Positions 16,505-24,473 are shown, counted from the stretch's first letter. The stretch: DNA of 64,000 nt from Hominisplanchenecus_A murintestinalis (GCF_943193015.1 NZ_CALPCM010000009.1:1-64000); one strand, 5' to 3'. The notes: a model not told the origin generated them from the sequence alone. Made by a program: numbers and translations.

Positions 16505-17124
16505 AAAATTTATGTAGACAGTGAATTAGAAGAGGCGGCAACTATTCGGAATTTTCGAATAGTTCAGACGGAAGGCTCACGTCAGGTTACTCGTGATACG
16601 AAGCATTATAATCTTCAAATGATTATTGCTGTTGGATTTAAGGTGAACAATGAGCGAGCTGTACAGTTTCGCAAGTGGGCAAATTTATGACCGAACTGCA
16701 AAAACAACAAAGCAGTTCTTTGCAAAGGTACAGAACAAGATGCACTATGCGGTGCGCGGACATACGGCAGCAGAGTTGATTTACGAGCGTGCGGATGCAG
16801 ATAAGCCGCATATGGGACTGACCACATGGGCAGCAGCACCGGAAATGCGTTCGTTAGAGCGTATCGTCTGCATATCTGGATTTGGCAGAAGATCGTGCAG
16901 AGCGCCATATCCCTATGACAATGGAAGATTGGGCGAAGCGACTTAATTTGTTCCTTATGGCAGATGACAGAGAAGTTTTGCAAGATGCAGGCAAAATCAC
17001 AGCAGAGAGTGCCAAGGCAAAAGCTGAAACTGAGTTTGAAAAATATCGTGTAGTTCAGGACAGATTGTTCATGTCCGATTTTGATAAGTACATGCTGGAA
17101 TTGGAAGAGAATGCGAAGAAGTAG
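16505..17124 (+). pseudogene. RhuM-family gene, broken by frameshifts and deletions
   Basis: Three segments in different frames match successive parts of RhuM ('virulence RhuM family') proteins. The first reads ELEEAATIRNFRIVQTEG and continues to QFRKWANL before a stop at about 16690. The second contains KQFFAKVQNKMHYAVRGHT (from about 16700). The third contains PMTMEDWAKRLN and ends at 17124. The extreme N-terminus and two internal stretches are missing. Intact members are usually mobile-element or phage-associated and of unclear function. The remnant lies near tRNA-Thr, a common integration site. Confidence 0.75.
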
Positions 17125-17145
17125 AATGATTGCTTCTACCTTTTG
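17121..17145 (+). terminator. Small hairpin at the end of the RhuM remnant
   Basis: GTAGAA/TTCTAC followed by CTTTT. It is short, but correctly placed to end transcription of the old gene. Confidence 0.35.
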
Positions 17146-17161
17146 ATGCTGAATTTTCCGG

Positions 17162-17400
17162 TATAATAAGGTCGAGTGCATGGAAACAGTGCTATCAGCT
17201 AGGCCTAAAAATAGCCGTTGACCTGTTTACTATTTATCCGGGATTCTGTATCAACTTCGCCGGACTGGATATCTAACAGTGTGCATCCACTCAGGGGAAA
17301 ATTTCCCGCAGCGGGAATGATGAAGATAAGCTGAGTACCCAAATCGAGTACGCAGGTCAGAGAAGACCTGTGCAAAGCTTAAGCTGTCCGTCAATATAGC
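17162..17400 (+). ncRNA. Candidate structured non-coding RNA with its own -10 box
   Basis: A TATAAT at 17162-17167 precedes about 230 bases with dense pairing. GAGTGCATG near 17173 can close with CATCCACTC near 17285. Inside, GTTGA/TCAAC and TCCGG/CCGGA interleave as a possible pseudoknot, and GGC/GCC closes a small loop. A second part holds TTCCCG-CAG-CGGGAA and a perfect CAGGTC-AGAGAA-GACCTG hairpin. No good -35 box is visible. The minus strand has a 57-codon open stretch without a start or ribosome site. I cannot assign a known family; pairing was judged by eye. Confidence 0.4.
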
Positions 17401-17428
17401 GTTTGGATTCAATATTCTTCAATATCCG

Positions 17429-17493
17429 TTCCCTTCTCTGCCCGCTGCCGTATGCCATTTATCGGCTGCCATGCAGCGGGGCAGCCAAGGGAA
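17429..17493. repeat. Long inverted repeat between the RNA candidate and tRNA-Thr
   Basis: TTCCCTT plus CTGCCCGCTGC pairs with GCAGCGGGGCAG plus AAGGGAA, about 18 paired bases around a 24-base loop. There is no T-tract. It may be a small mobile repeat or an RNA-processing structure. Confidence 0.5.
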
Positions 17494-17537
17494 AAAGTAA
17501 CTGCCGCCCGTGCCAACCAATTGGCACAATGGGCGGC
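17491..17537 (-). terminator. Probable tRNA-Thr terminator
   Basis: GCCGCCC-GTGCCAA pairs with TTGGCAC-GGGCGGC (AAT bulge). On the minus strand a T5 run follows six bases after the stem. It is downstream of tRNA-Thr in the reading direction. Confidence 0.5.
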
Positions 17538-17559
17538 TTTCACTATGCAGAAAATGAAA
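17529..17559. repeat. 31-bp dispersed repeat, copy 2
   Basis: Same 31 bp as 9897-9927 with two C/T differences. In the plus-strand frame both read MGGFHYAENE, and both differences are synonymous. Neither copy has a ribosome site. Confidence 0.7.
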
Positions 17560-17588
17560 AAAGCCTTGAAAACCAAGACTTTTTAAAA

Positions 17589-17661
17589 AGCTGAAAAAGG
17601 GACTTGAACCCTCGACCCCTTCATTACGAGTGAAGTGCTCTACCAACTGAGCTATTTCAGC
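17589..17661 (-). tRNA. tRNA-Thr (anticodon CGT)
   Basis: On the minus strand GCTGAAA pairs with TTTCAGC as acceptor. The D arm is GCTC...GAGC, the anticodon stem CTTCA/TGAAG holds loop CTCGTAA (anticodon CGT), and the T arm is GAGGG-TTCAAGT-CCCTT. CCA is not encoded. The accessory island from 9.8 kb ends at this gene. Confidence 0.92.
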
Positions 17662-17696
17662 CTGTCCTGCAGTACCATGTAACTGCTGACTGGATT

Positions 17697-17725
17697 ATTA
17701 TATCTTTTTTTACGGCATTTTGCAA
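17697..17725 (-). promoter_or_regulatory. Promoter of tRNA-Thr
   Basis: On the minus strand TTGCAA, a 17-bp spacer and TATAAT, about 36 bases before the tRNA. Confidence 0.65.
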
Positions 17726-17796
17726 GTACTTTTTTTTATACATGTTTTTTAGTCGGAGATAATATACTGTAAGGAAAAAAATCTGGAGATTTTTCT

Positions 17797-18618
17797 ATGG
17801 TTAATAAACAAAAACTTCTCGGACTAACGAAAATTGCCCTGATTTTCCTGCTGGCGTTTTTTGCCGGACGGCTGGCGGCAAGCCGCTTTTCACCTGCAGC
17901 GAGTTCCAGGGTGCAGCCTGAAGCAGACAACTGGGGCTTGAGCTTTCAGGAGGAAGGACAGCCGCCCATAGCAAATGCATCTGTCCAAGAACTGGAGCAG
18001 TATGACGCCTACTATGCCGAGGATACGGAAGAGAAAGTGCTCTACCTCACCTTTGACTGCGGCTATGAAAACGGCAATACGCCCCTGATACTGGATGCGC
18101 TGAAAAAACATAACGTACCCGCCACATTTTTTGTGGTAGGAACTTTTATACGGGATTCGCCTGACATGGTAAAGCGGATGGCAGAAGAGGGACATACGGT
18201 CGGTAACCATACATACCATCATCCAGACATGTCAAAAATTTCCACACTGGATACATTTTCAAAAGAACTTCAGGATGTGGAGTCGATTTACAGGGAACTC
18301 ACGGGTAAGGACATGATTAAATACTATCGGCCCCCACAGGGGAAATACAGTACAGATAATCTACAGATGGCAAAAGATTTGGGATACCATACCTTTTTCT
18401 GGAGCCTTGCCTATGTGGATTGGTATCAGGACAAACAGCCGAGCCGGGAAGAAGCTTTTGAGAAACTTCTTGGACGCATCCATCCGGGAGCGATCGTCCT
18501 CCTACATAATACTTCAAGCACAAATGGACAGATTCTTGATGAACTTCTGACAAAATGGGAAGAAATGGGATACTCATTTAAGTCTCTAGATCAGCTAATT
18601 TCCGCATCAGCTTCCTGA
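17797..18618 (+). CDS. pdaA: Polysaccharide deacetylase, PdaA-like (muramic delta-lactam pathway)
   Basis: Membrane-anchored NodB-fold deacetylase of 273 residues. An N-terminal membrane helix (about 8-27) is followed by TFDCGYENG (85-93), the HxxxH pair His138/His142, RPPQGKYS and the closing LLHNTS. The FDxGYENG form, in which the usual second metal-binding Asp is replaced (here Cys88, Asn in Bacillus PdaA), marks PdaA-type enzymes that remove acetyl from N-acetylmuramic acid during spore cortex synthesis. This suggests, without proving, a spore-forming ancestry. The 3' end overlaps the convergent CarD gene by 28 bases. Confidence 0.85.
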   Translation: MVNKQKLLGLTKIALIFLLAFFAGRLAASRFSPAASSRVQPEADNWGLSFQEEGQPPIANASVQELEQYDAYYAEDTEEKVLYLTFDCGYENGNTPLILDALKKHNVPATFFVVGTFIRDSPDMVKRMAEEGHTVGNHTYHHPDMSKISTLDTFSKELQDVESIYRELTGKDMIKYYRPPQGKYSTDNLQMAKDLGYHTFFWSLAYVDWYQDKQPSREEAFEKLLGRIHPGAIVLLHNTSSTNGQILDELLTKWEEMGYSFKSLDQLISASAS

Positions 18619-19118
18619 GTGTCTTTTATGCGGTCTATGATGAACTGCTTTACCTGTTCCTGTTCCATATCCAGGGCGACGGCAAGCTCTCCATAGAGGT
18701 TTGATTCAGCGAGATGGAGATATTTTTCATCCCCTGTAGTCACTTTTTTTCCGGCAGCCACCCTGGATTGTTTTCTGAGGTACGTGGTTTTTATGATTTT
18801 GACCAGCTCCAGGCAGTCACATTTCCTGAGGGCATCTTTGTAATAAGATTCTCGTTTTCTTTCATCGGGAACCCACAGTGTCTCGATATCTGTCATATCG
18901 TCAATCAGCGCTATAGCTTCGTCTTTGCTGATAACCGGGCGGATAATCGCTTTCTGGTTGTCTACCGGAGTGAAAACTTTCCCACCTAGTATGTGGCACG
19001 GCTCCAGCGTATAATAGAGACGGTCATCGGGAGCGCCTGGTAAGTTCAGGCATCCCACGTCAGTTACTTTGCATACGCCCTGTGAGCCATAGACAACAAA
19101 TTCTCCTACATGAAACAT
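18591..19118 (-). CDS. CarD/CdnL-family RNA polymerase-binding regulator
   Basis: Protein of 175 residues. The N-terminal CarD/TRCF-type Tudor-like domain (about 1-65, opening FHVGEFVVYGSQGVCKV) binds the RNA polymerase beta subunit. A helical C-terminal domain (about 70-165) contacts promoter DNA. Family members stabilise open complexes at many promoters, including those for rRNA. The start follows AAGGAGGG. The gene is convergent with pdaA and overlaps it by 28 bases, so antisense interference between the two ends is possible. Confidence 0.88.
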   Translation of the reverse strand: MFHVGEFVVYGSQGVCKVTDVGCLNLPGAPDDRLYYTLEPCHILGGKVFTPVDNQKAIIRPVISKDEAIALIDDMTDIETLWVPDERKRESYYKDALRKCDCLELVKIIKTTYLRKQSRVAAGKKVTTGDEKYLHLAESNLYGELAVALDMEQEQVKQFIIDRIKDTQEADAEIS

Positions 19119-19459
19119 ATTTATCCCTCCTTAAGCAGATGTCCGGTAATGTACTTTAAAACCAGGAAGGCTCTGTATAGATTTGTTAAGTTCCGGACAA
19201 TTGCATTTTTTATATATTCTAAGCATATCACATTGTTGATAAAAATGTCAGTGTTTTTTTGGAAAAAATAAATTTTATTTTACAGTTCAGACATCTATTA
19301 AATGGGAAAAAAGATTTTTGTACACATGGGGCATTTCCATGTGGTCTATACAGTGAGGACTTTTGTGACGAAAATGCAGGAAAAAAATTGCGAAACAGAA
19401 AAAAATACTTTATAATAAAAGCAAGGATTCAGAAAATACATAAGAAGAGGAGAGGCGGA
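19119..19459 (+). promoter_or_regulatory. Gene-free region between carD and mscL, with the mscL promoter
   Basis: AT-rich divergent spacer. TTGCGA (19388-19393), a 17-bp spacer and TATAAT (19411-19416) form the likely mscL promoter. On the minus strand TATACA near 19170 may serve carD but lacks a well-spaced -35. The frame open upstream of mscL has no ribosome site and is not a gene. Confidence 0.55.
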
Positions 19460-19918
19460 ATGAAAAAATTCTGGAAGGAGTTCAAGACATTTATCAGTCG
19501 GGGGAATGTCATGGATATGGCAGTTGGTATCATTATAGGAGGCGCTTTTACGGGAATCGTATCATCGCTGGTAGAGGATATCATTTCTCCGGTTCTGGGA
19601 CTGTTTGGCGGGCTGAATTTTGACAAGCTGAGTGTTACGCTTATGGGGGAAGTGACACTGAACTATGGGAAATTTATCACGGCAATTATTAATTTCCTTA
19701 TCATGGCGTTGGTGATTTTCAGTATTGTTAAAGCTATGAACGCCGCGTCATCAAGGATGAAGCCCAGGGAAGAAACAGCGGCGCCCAGAACGAAGACATG
19801 TCCGTTTTGCAGGAGCGAGATAGCGCTGGAGGCGGTAAGGTGTCCGCATTGTACATCAATTCTGGAAGAAGATTTAGAAAGAAAGGAGATAAAGGATGAA
19901 ACTGGCAATCGGGAATGA
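19460..19918 (+). CDS. mscL: Large-conductance mechanosensitive channel with C-terminal zinc ribbon
   Basis: Channel that opens under membrane tension and protects against osmotic shock. The MscL core is clear: an amphipathic start, then FISRGNVMDMAVGIIIGGAF leading into TM1 (about 15-45), and TM2 (about 70-93). Instead of the usual short cytoplasmic helix, the tail carries CPFC (114-117) and CPHC (128-131), a four-cysteine zinc ribbon. The start is set by AGAGGAGAGG; total 152 residues. rpiB begins 23 bases before its end, so the two are translationally coupled. The role of the zinc ribbon is unknown; the cysteines could make gating metal- or redox-sensitive. Confidence 0.9.
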   Translation: MKKFWKEFKTFISRGNVMDMAVGIIIGGAFTGIVSSLVEDIISPVLGLFGGLNFDKLSVTLMGEVTLNYGKFITAIINFLIMALVIFSIVKAMNAASSRMKPREETAAPRTKTCPFCRSEIALEAVRCPHCTSILEEDLERKEIKDETGNRE

Positions 19919-20354
19919 CCACGCGGCAGTAGAAATGAAAAATGAAATCGTCAAATATCTGGAGGGAAAGGGGTATGAGATAATAAATGTGGGAACAGAT
20001 ACAAATGAGAGCTGCAACTATGCAGAGTATGGCGAAAAGGTTGCGAACCTTGTAGCTTCGAAAGAAGCAGACTATGGAGTGCTTATTTGCGGCACCGGCG
20101 TAGGGATTTCGCTGGCGGCAAACAAGGTGAACGGCATCCGTGCCTGCGTGTGCAGCGAGCCGGTGACAGCGCGGCTTTCCAAACAGCATAATAACAGCAA
20201 TGTGCTTGCATTCGGAGCACGTATCATCGGAATCGAGACGGCAAAAGCGATTGTGGACGGCTGGCTGGAGACAGAGTATGAAGGTGGGCGGCACGACATG
20301 AGGGTGTCCTATCTTACAGAGATTGAAAAGAAACAGAAATATGTTGAAAAATAA
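19896..20354 (+). CDS. rpiB: Ribose-5-phosphate isomerase B (RpiB/LacAB family)
   Basis: Interconverts ribose 5-phosphate and ribulose 5-phosphate in the pentose phosphate pathway. The 152 residues show the family pattern: MKLAIGNDHA at the start, CGTGVGISLAANKV with the likely active-site Cys and anion hole, and NSNVLAFGARIIG near the end. A Lys in QHNNSNVL-type sequences replaces residues seen in allose-specific members, but substrate cannot be fixed by eye. It overlaps mscL by 23 bases, with AGAAAGGAG inside that gene. Confidence 0.88.
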   Translation: MKLAIGNDHAAVEMKNEIVKYLEGKGYEIINVGTDTNESCNYAEYGEKVANLVASKEADYGVLICGTGVGISLAANKVNGIRACVCSEPVTARLSKQHNNSNVLAFGARIIGIETAKAIVDGWLETEYEGGRHDMRVSYLTEIEKKQKYVEK

Positions 20355-20381
20355 TAAGGTGTTTTATTGTCAGGCGTTATC

Positions 20382-20425
20382 AAAGGTCTTCTATGATGAA
20401 ATAAATTATCATAAGGAGGCCTTTT
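20382..20425. terminator. Long hairpin between rpiB and ftsW
   Basis: A 16-bp stem with one bulge (AAAGGTCTTC-TATGAT pairing with ATCATA-AGGAGGCCTTT) around a short AT loop, followed by TTGATATTT. It could work in either direction. Confidence 0.6.
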
Positions 20426-20472
20426 GATATTTCACTGATTTTCAAGTGCGGAAAGGTTATGATATAAGCAGT

Positions 20473-20500
20473 TTGCTTTTTGGAAAAAGTGTGTTATGAT
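20473..20500 (+). promoter_or_regulatory. Promoter of ftsW
   Basis: TTGCTT (20473-20478), a 16-bp spacer and TATGAT (20495-20500), about 120 bases before the chosen start. Confidence 0.5.
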
Positions 20501-20621
20501 AATCCGGAAAGAAGTTAAGCGTCCGTACCTTGAAAGAGCAGTGATTTTGCAGTGCAGGCATGGATGTTTGGCGCGTTGTTTGAGGGTATGGAAAATATCT
20601 GCCGGATATAGGAGTTTTGGA

Positions 20622-21896
20622 ATGAATCAAGCAAGAGGGAAATCCCATGAAAAGAGAGTAAAAGGCGGAGGCCGGCGGTATTATGACTATAATCTGCTGG
20701 CAATTGTGATTCTGCTTACATGTTTTGGACTGATTATGCTGTACAGCGCCAGCGCCTACCGGGCACAGATAACAGAAAAAGCCGCGAAGGACATGGAGTA
20801 TTTCGGCAAACAGGCGAAAATTTGTGCGGTATGTTTGGCCGGCGTGTTGATTGCATCTCAGATTGATTATCATTTTTATGCCAAATTTGCAGGGATTGCA
20901 TATTTGGCGGCAAATTTTTTAATCATTATTACAAAATTTATCGGGCGCTCCGCGAATGGTGCGACCAGATGGATTTATGTAGGCGGCGTGTCTTTTCAGG
21001 CGGCTGAGTTTGGCAAGGTGGCAATTATCCTTTTGCTGCCTGTGGTAATTGTGAAGATGGGAAGGAAAATAAGAGGTTTTAAGGCTCCGGCGATGGTGCT
21101 TCTCCTGGGGGCAGTTACTTCTATTTGTACGCTTTATTTTACGAGTAACCTGAGCACGGCGATTATTATAGCCGGAATCACGATTGTTCTGCTGGGGGTG
21201 ACGCATCCGCGAGCAAAGCGGTTTGCTATTTTGGGAGGCGGGGCTATCGTAGCTGCCGTATACGCTGTACGAAGATTTGCGGAGTCTGAGTGGTTTGCTC
21301 ATTTTGTAGGAAGCCTGGAAAGCGGAGGTTCTCTGCAGAACCGTCTGAACCGGCTCCTGGTATGGGTAGATCCGGAGACTTATTCTTCAGCGGGCGGCTA
21401 TCAGGTTATGCAAGGGCTGTATGCCATTGGTTCCGGCGGATTTTTCGGAAAAGGACTGGGAAATAGTATTCAGAAATTGTCAGCAGTGCCGGAAGCACAG
21501 AATGATATGATTTTTGCGATTATCTGTGAAGAGCTGGGGGTTTTTGGTGCGGCGATGCTGACACTGATGTTTATTTTTATGCTGTACAGGTTGATGTTTA
21601 TTGCACAGAATGCGCCGGATCTTTTGGGGTCACTGATTGTTACCGGGATTTTTGCGCATATTGCGCTTCAGGTGGTTCTGAATATTGCAGTGGTATTAAA
21701 CATGATTCCAACCACAGGTATCACGCTTCCATTTGTGAGCTATGGCGGGACGTCTATTGTGTTTTTGATGGTAGAGATGGCTCTGGCTCTCAGTGTTTCG
21801 AAACAGATTGAGTTCCAGACGGCAGAGAATGTGTCAGGGCAGCCGGCGCAGAATCCGCAGAGAGGGCTGCGTCCGGAGCGTAGGAAAGCGCAGTAA
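20622..21896 (+). CDS. ftsW: FtsW/RodA/SpoVE-family peptidoglycan polymerase (SEDS)
   Basis: Multi-spanning glycosyltransferase of 424 residues that polymerises lipid II, working with a class B PBP at the septum or in elongation. The first TM starts at YNLLAIVILLTCFGLIMLYS; about ten helices follow. The large loop holds WVDPETYSSAGGYQVMQGLY and GGFFGKGLGNS, and the end has the SEDS signature PTTGITLPFVSYGG. I start at 20622 (GGAG seven bases upstream); the frame is open 42 codons further without a ribosome site. The tail is short and basic. Which SEDS paralogue it is cannot be settled without its PBP partner, which is not adjacent. Confidence 0.85.
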   Translation: MNQARGKSHEKRVKGGGRRYYDYNLLAIVILLTCFGLIMLYSASAYRAQITEKAAKDMEYFGKQAKICAVCLAGVLIASQIDYHFYAKFAGIAYLAANFLIIITKFIGRSANGATRWIYVGGVSFQAAEFGKVAIILLLPVVIVKMGRKIRGFKAPAMVLLLGAVTSICTLYFTSNLSTAIIIAGITIVLLGVTHPRAKRFAILGGGAIVAAVYAVRRFAESEWFAHFVGSLESGGSLQNRLNRLLVWVDPETYSSAGGYQVMQGLYAIGSGGFFGKGLGNSIQKLSAVPEAQNDMIFAIICEELGVFGAAMLTLMFIFMLYRLMFIAQNAPDLLGSLIVTGIFAHIALQVVLNIAVVLNMIPTTGITLPFVSYGGTSIVFLMVEMALALSVSKQIEFQTAENVSGQPAQNPQRGLRPERRKAQ

Positions 21897-21919
21897 ATTT
21901 AAAAACCGGGAGGATTCAG

Positions 21920-23455
21920 ATGAAAGGAATCAGCAGAAAAATTTATCTGGAACTGGATGAACCTACGGAAGAGGATAACCGCTCTGGCCAGATGAGGATA
22001 ATAGAGGGACTGCGTGCCGAAGGAATTGAAGCGCGCATGTCTTTGGCGTCGTTGAAGGAACTTTATCTATTGTGTGAAACGGAAGGCTGGAAAGTGACGG
22101 TTTCCCTTGCATGGGAAGGAAGCGGGTGGATGGTGACTCGTCTGGAGGCAGGAGATACCAGTGCAAAGCATTATGGACTGGCTACGGACCTGGGAAGCAC
22201 AACAGTGGTGACAAGACTGGTGGACTGTTGTACAGGGCAGGTTCTGGCAGAGTCTGGCCATTACAATCGGCAGATTGCGTATGGAACAGACATCCTGACG
22301 AGGATTTTTTATTGTAAAGATTCTCCTGAGGCGTTAGAAAAGATGCGTTCGGCAGCTGTAGATACGATTTTGGAAAATCTAAAAGAAATAGAGGAAACGG
22401 TGGGGATTCGGCCGGAAGAATGCATCCAGATGACGGTATCAGGAAATACGACGATGGTTCATTTCCTGTTAGGGCTGGATGCGTTCTGCGTGTTTGCTGC
22501 CCCTTATGCGGTTTGGGCAGACCAGCCCGGATTTCTGAAGGGAATAGAGATTGGAATTCCGGTGAATGGCTATGTGTTCTGTTATCCGGGTAAATCTAAC
22601 TATCTGGGAGGAGATATTACCAGCGGCCTGGCAGCTGTAAAGATATATAAGGAAGAGGAATTGTGTATTTTTTTCGATATCGGGACAAATGGCGAGCTGG
22701 TTATTGGAAACAGGGAATTTCTTCTGTGCGGCGCCGGGGCGGCAGGCCCGGCTCTGGAGGGTGGTGTGGTGAGAACCGGGATGCGGGCGGTAAAGGGCGC
22801 TGTTGATAGGGTTCGTATAGAAAACGGGGAGATTCACAGCCATGTTTTGGGGGAAGGGAAGGCAGAGGGAATCTGCGGCTCAGGTATTGTAGATTTGCTG
22901 GCGGAGCTGTTTAAGAATGGGTGGATAGATCTGCGGGGGAAACTGGATCCGGAGAAAAGCCCTCTGATTGAGCGGCAAGGCGGAAGTTTAGCGGTAGAAT
23001 ACGCGCCGGGACTGTTTTTTTTCCAGGAGGATATTGACGAATTCCTCAGAACAAAAGCGGCAGCTTATACAATGGTGGAATACATGCTTATGGAATCCGG
23101 AGTGTCTCTGGATGAGATTTTGAAAGTTTATGTTTCAGGCGCATTTGGAAAGCATGTATCCAAAGAGTCGGCAGTTACTATCGGCATGTATCCCGACATA
23201 GACAGAACACGTTTAATAAGTCCCGGGAATACCTCTCTGGACGGTGCGGTGGAAGTTTTACTGGACAAAAGTATTCTGGACGAAATTGATGAGATTTTGG
23301 ATAAAATGGTATACATTCAGTTCGGAGCCGTGGAGGATTTTCTTCAGATGATGACAGCGGCGCTGGCGCTCCCCCATACCGATCTGGAGAAGTTTCCGTC
23401 TGTGGCAGAAATGCTTGCCAGGCGGCGGCAGATGGATATGGAGGAAGGAGATTGA
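21920..23455 (+). CDS. ASKHA-domain protein related to corrinoid-protein reactivators, no Fe-S module
   Basis: 511 residues with an ASKHA ATPase fold of the RACo/RamA (DUF4445) group. ATP-site motifs are LATDLGSTTVVTRL (about 87-100), VSGNTTMVHFLLG, FFDIGTNGELVI and GICGSGIVDLLAEL, ending with VSGAFGKHV. In characterised relatives an N-terminal 2Fe-2S or a C-terminal ferredoxin domain passes an electron to inactive cob(II)alamin. Here the first 80 residues contain only one cysteine, so no cluster can form there. It may need a separate electron donor or do another job. No methyltransferase is adjacent. Start follows CCGGGAGG; it is two bases from the next gene. Confidence 0.75.
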   Translation: MKGISRKIYLELDEPTEEDNRSGQMRIIEGLRAEGIEARMSLASLKELYLLCETEGWKVTVSLAWEGSGWMVTRLEAGDTSAKHYGLATDLGSTTVVTRLVDCCTGQVLAESGHYNRQIAYGTDILTRIFYCKDSPEALEKMRSAAVDTILENLKEIEETVGIRPEECIQMTVSGNTTMVHFLLGLDAFCVFAAPYAVWADQPGFLKGIEIGIPVNGYVFCYPGKSNYLGGDITSGLAAVKIYKEEELCIFFDIGTNGELVIGNREFLLCGAGAAGPALEGGVVRTGMRAVKGAVDRVRIENGEIHSHVLGEGKAEGICGSGIVDLLAELFKNGWIDLRGKLDPEKSPLIERQGGSLAVEYAPGLFFFQEDIDEFLRTKAAAYTMVEYMLMESGVSLDEILKVYVSGAFGKHVSKESAVTIGMYPDIDRTRLISPGNTSLDGAVEVLLDKSILDEIDEILDKMVYIQFGAVEDFLQMMTAALALPHTDLEKFPSVAEMLARRRQMDMEEGD

Positions 23456-23456
23456 T

Positions 23457-24473
23457 ATGGAAAATGAAGATATACGTATTGCCCGGTCAATTATACATAT
23501 TTTAGATTCCAGTGTAGGGGTTCCGGTGCTGTCAGATAAAGAGCTGGAGCATGGTTCGGATTTCGGGGATTTTCTTCGGGGGCATATCCTGCGAATTGCG
23601 GGAAGCGATGATATTAAGAGCTGTAGTTTTGATAAAGAGGAATCAGCGGTATATCCGCTTCTTGCTTCCTGGGAAGACGAGAAGTTCGTAGATGTTTCAA
23701 AGCAGATTGCGGTGGAGCTTTATCAGGTGATGAATGCAAATATTGATATTCCGGCCGCAGACCTTCTGGTGGTGCAGTATTCGGTAGAACGACATCCTTA
23801 CCTGGCGCTTTTGAAGATGAATTATAAGACGGAATATACCCATATGACGAATTCAGACCCGTGGGGGAATCAGAATGACGTTCTGAAATACAAAGCAATC
23901 CTTCCGGGAGAGAAACAGAAGCTTTCGGAGGCAGCGCTAATCAGCCTGGAGGATTATTCTATCCGTCTGCTGGAAAAAAAGTACGAAGTAAATGGTGTAA
24001 AAACTAATTACTTTTCTACAGTTTTTTTGAAATGTAAGGGTTCCATGTCCTCGAAGACAAGATTGGCAATTCTCAACCGGACAGTTGCCGATGTACAGAA
24101 AAAATATTATGACGAGTCTGAGCAGTTTGAAGTTCAGATGGAGGCAAAGAGTATTATCAGCCAGGAGCTGGCGGAGAAAGGAAGTCTGGATGTTCCGGCA
24201 GTTTTGGGAAAGATTTTCAAAGGAAAGACAGAAATGGAAGAGGAAGTGCTGGAAAAGCTGGATAAATGGAACATTGCGGACACTCCGGTAGCGCCGCAAA
24301 ACCCAGCCACTACCCGGAAGTTTGAGAAACAGCATCTGATGACAGATACAGGGATCGAGATTAAAATCCCGATGGAAGCCTATGATAATAAAGATACGAT
24401 TGAATTTATTACAAATCCTGACGGGACAATTTCTATGCTGATTAAAAATATTGGAAAAATTGAGAGCCGGTAG
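23457..24473 (+). CDS. 37-kDa nucleoid-associated protein (YejK/NdpA-like)
   Basis: 338 residues matching the NA37 nucleoid-associated family by its overall pattern: an opening IARSIIHILDSSVGVPVLSD, the central VVQYSVERHPYLALLKMNYK and a closing IEFITNPDGTISMLIKN. The family is abundant on the nucleoid in proteobacteria and also occurs in Firmicutes and on phages and plasmids; its role is poorly defined. The ATG lies behind GGAGGAAGGAG, two bases after the ASKHA gene, so they are one transcription unit. The 254 bases after it contain the ECF-type promoter for the next gene. Confidence 0.75.
   Translation: MENEDIRIARSIIHILDSSVGVPVLSDKELEHGSDFGDFLRGHILRIAGSDDIKSCSFDKEESAVYPLLASWEDEKFVDVSKQIAVELYQVMNANIDIPAADLLVVQYSVERHPYLALLKMNYKTEYTHMTNSDPWGNQNDVLKYKAILPGEKQKLSEAALISLEDYSIRLLEKKYEVNGVKTNYFSTVFLKCKGSMSSKTRLAILNRTVADVQKKYYDESEQFEVQMEAKSIISQELAEKGSLDVPAVLGKIFKGKTEMEEEVLEKLDKWNIADTPVAPQNPATTRKFEKQHLMTDTGIEIKIPMEAYDNKDTIEFITNPDGTISMLIKNIGKIESR

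Noticed and set aside
17215..17390. A 57-codon open stretch on the minus strand as a protein gene
   Set aside because: It has no start codon or ribosome site, and the same bases form RNA-like pairing.
17403..17594. A 63-codon plus-strand frame upstream of tRNA-Thr
   Set aside because: It spans two strong hairpins and a repeat and has no ribosome site; only the short repeat segment is of interest.
19259..19459. Extended N-terminus for MscL
   Set aside because: The sequence is not MscL-like, and a good ribosome site precedes the ATG at 19460.
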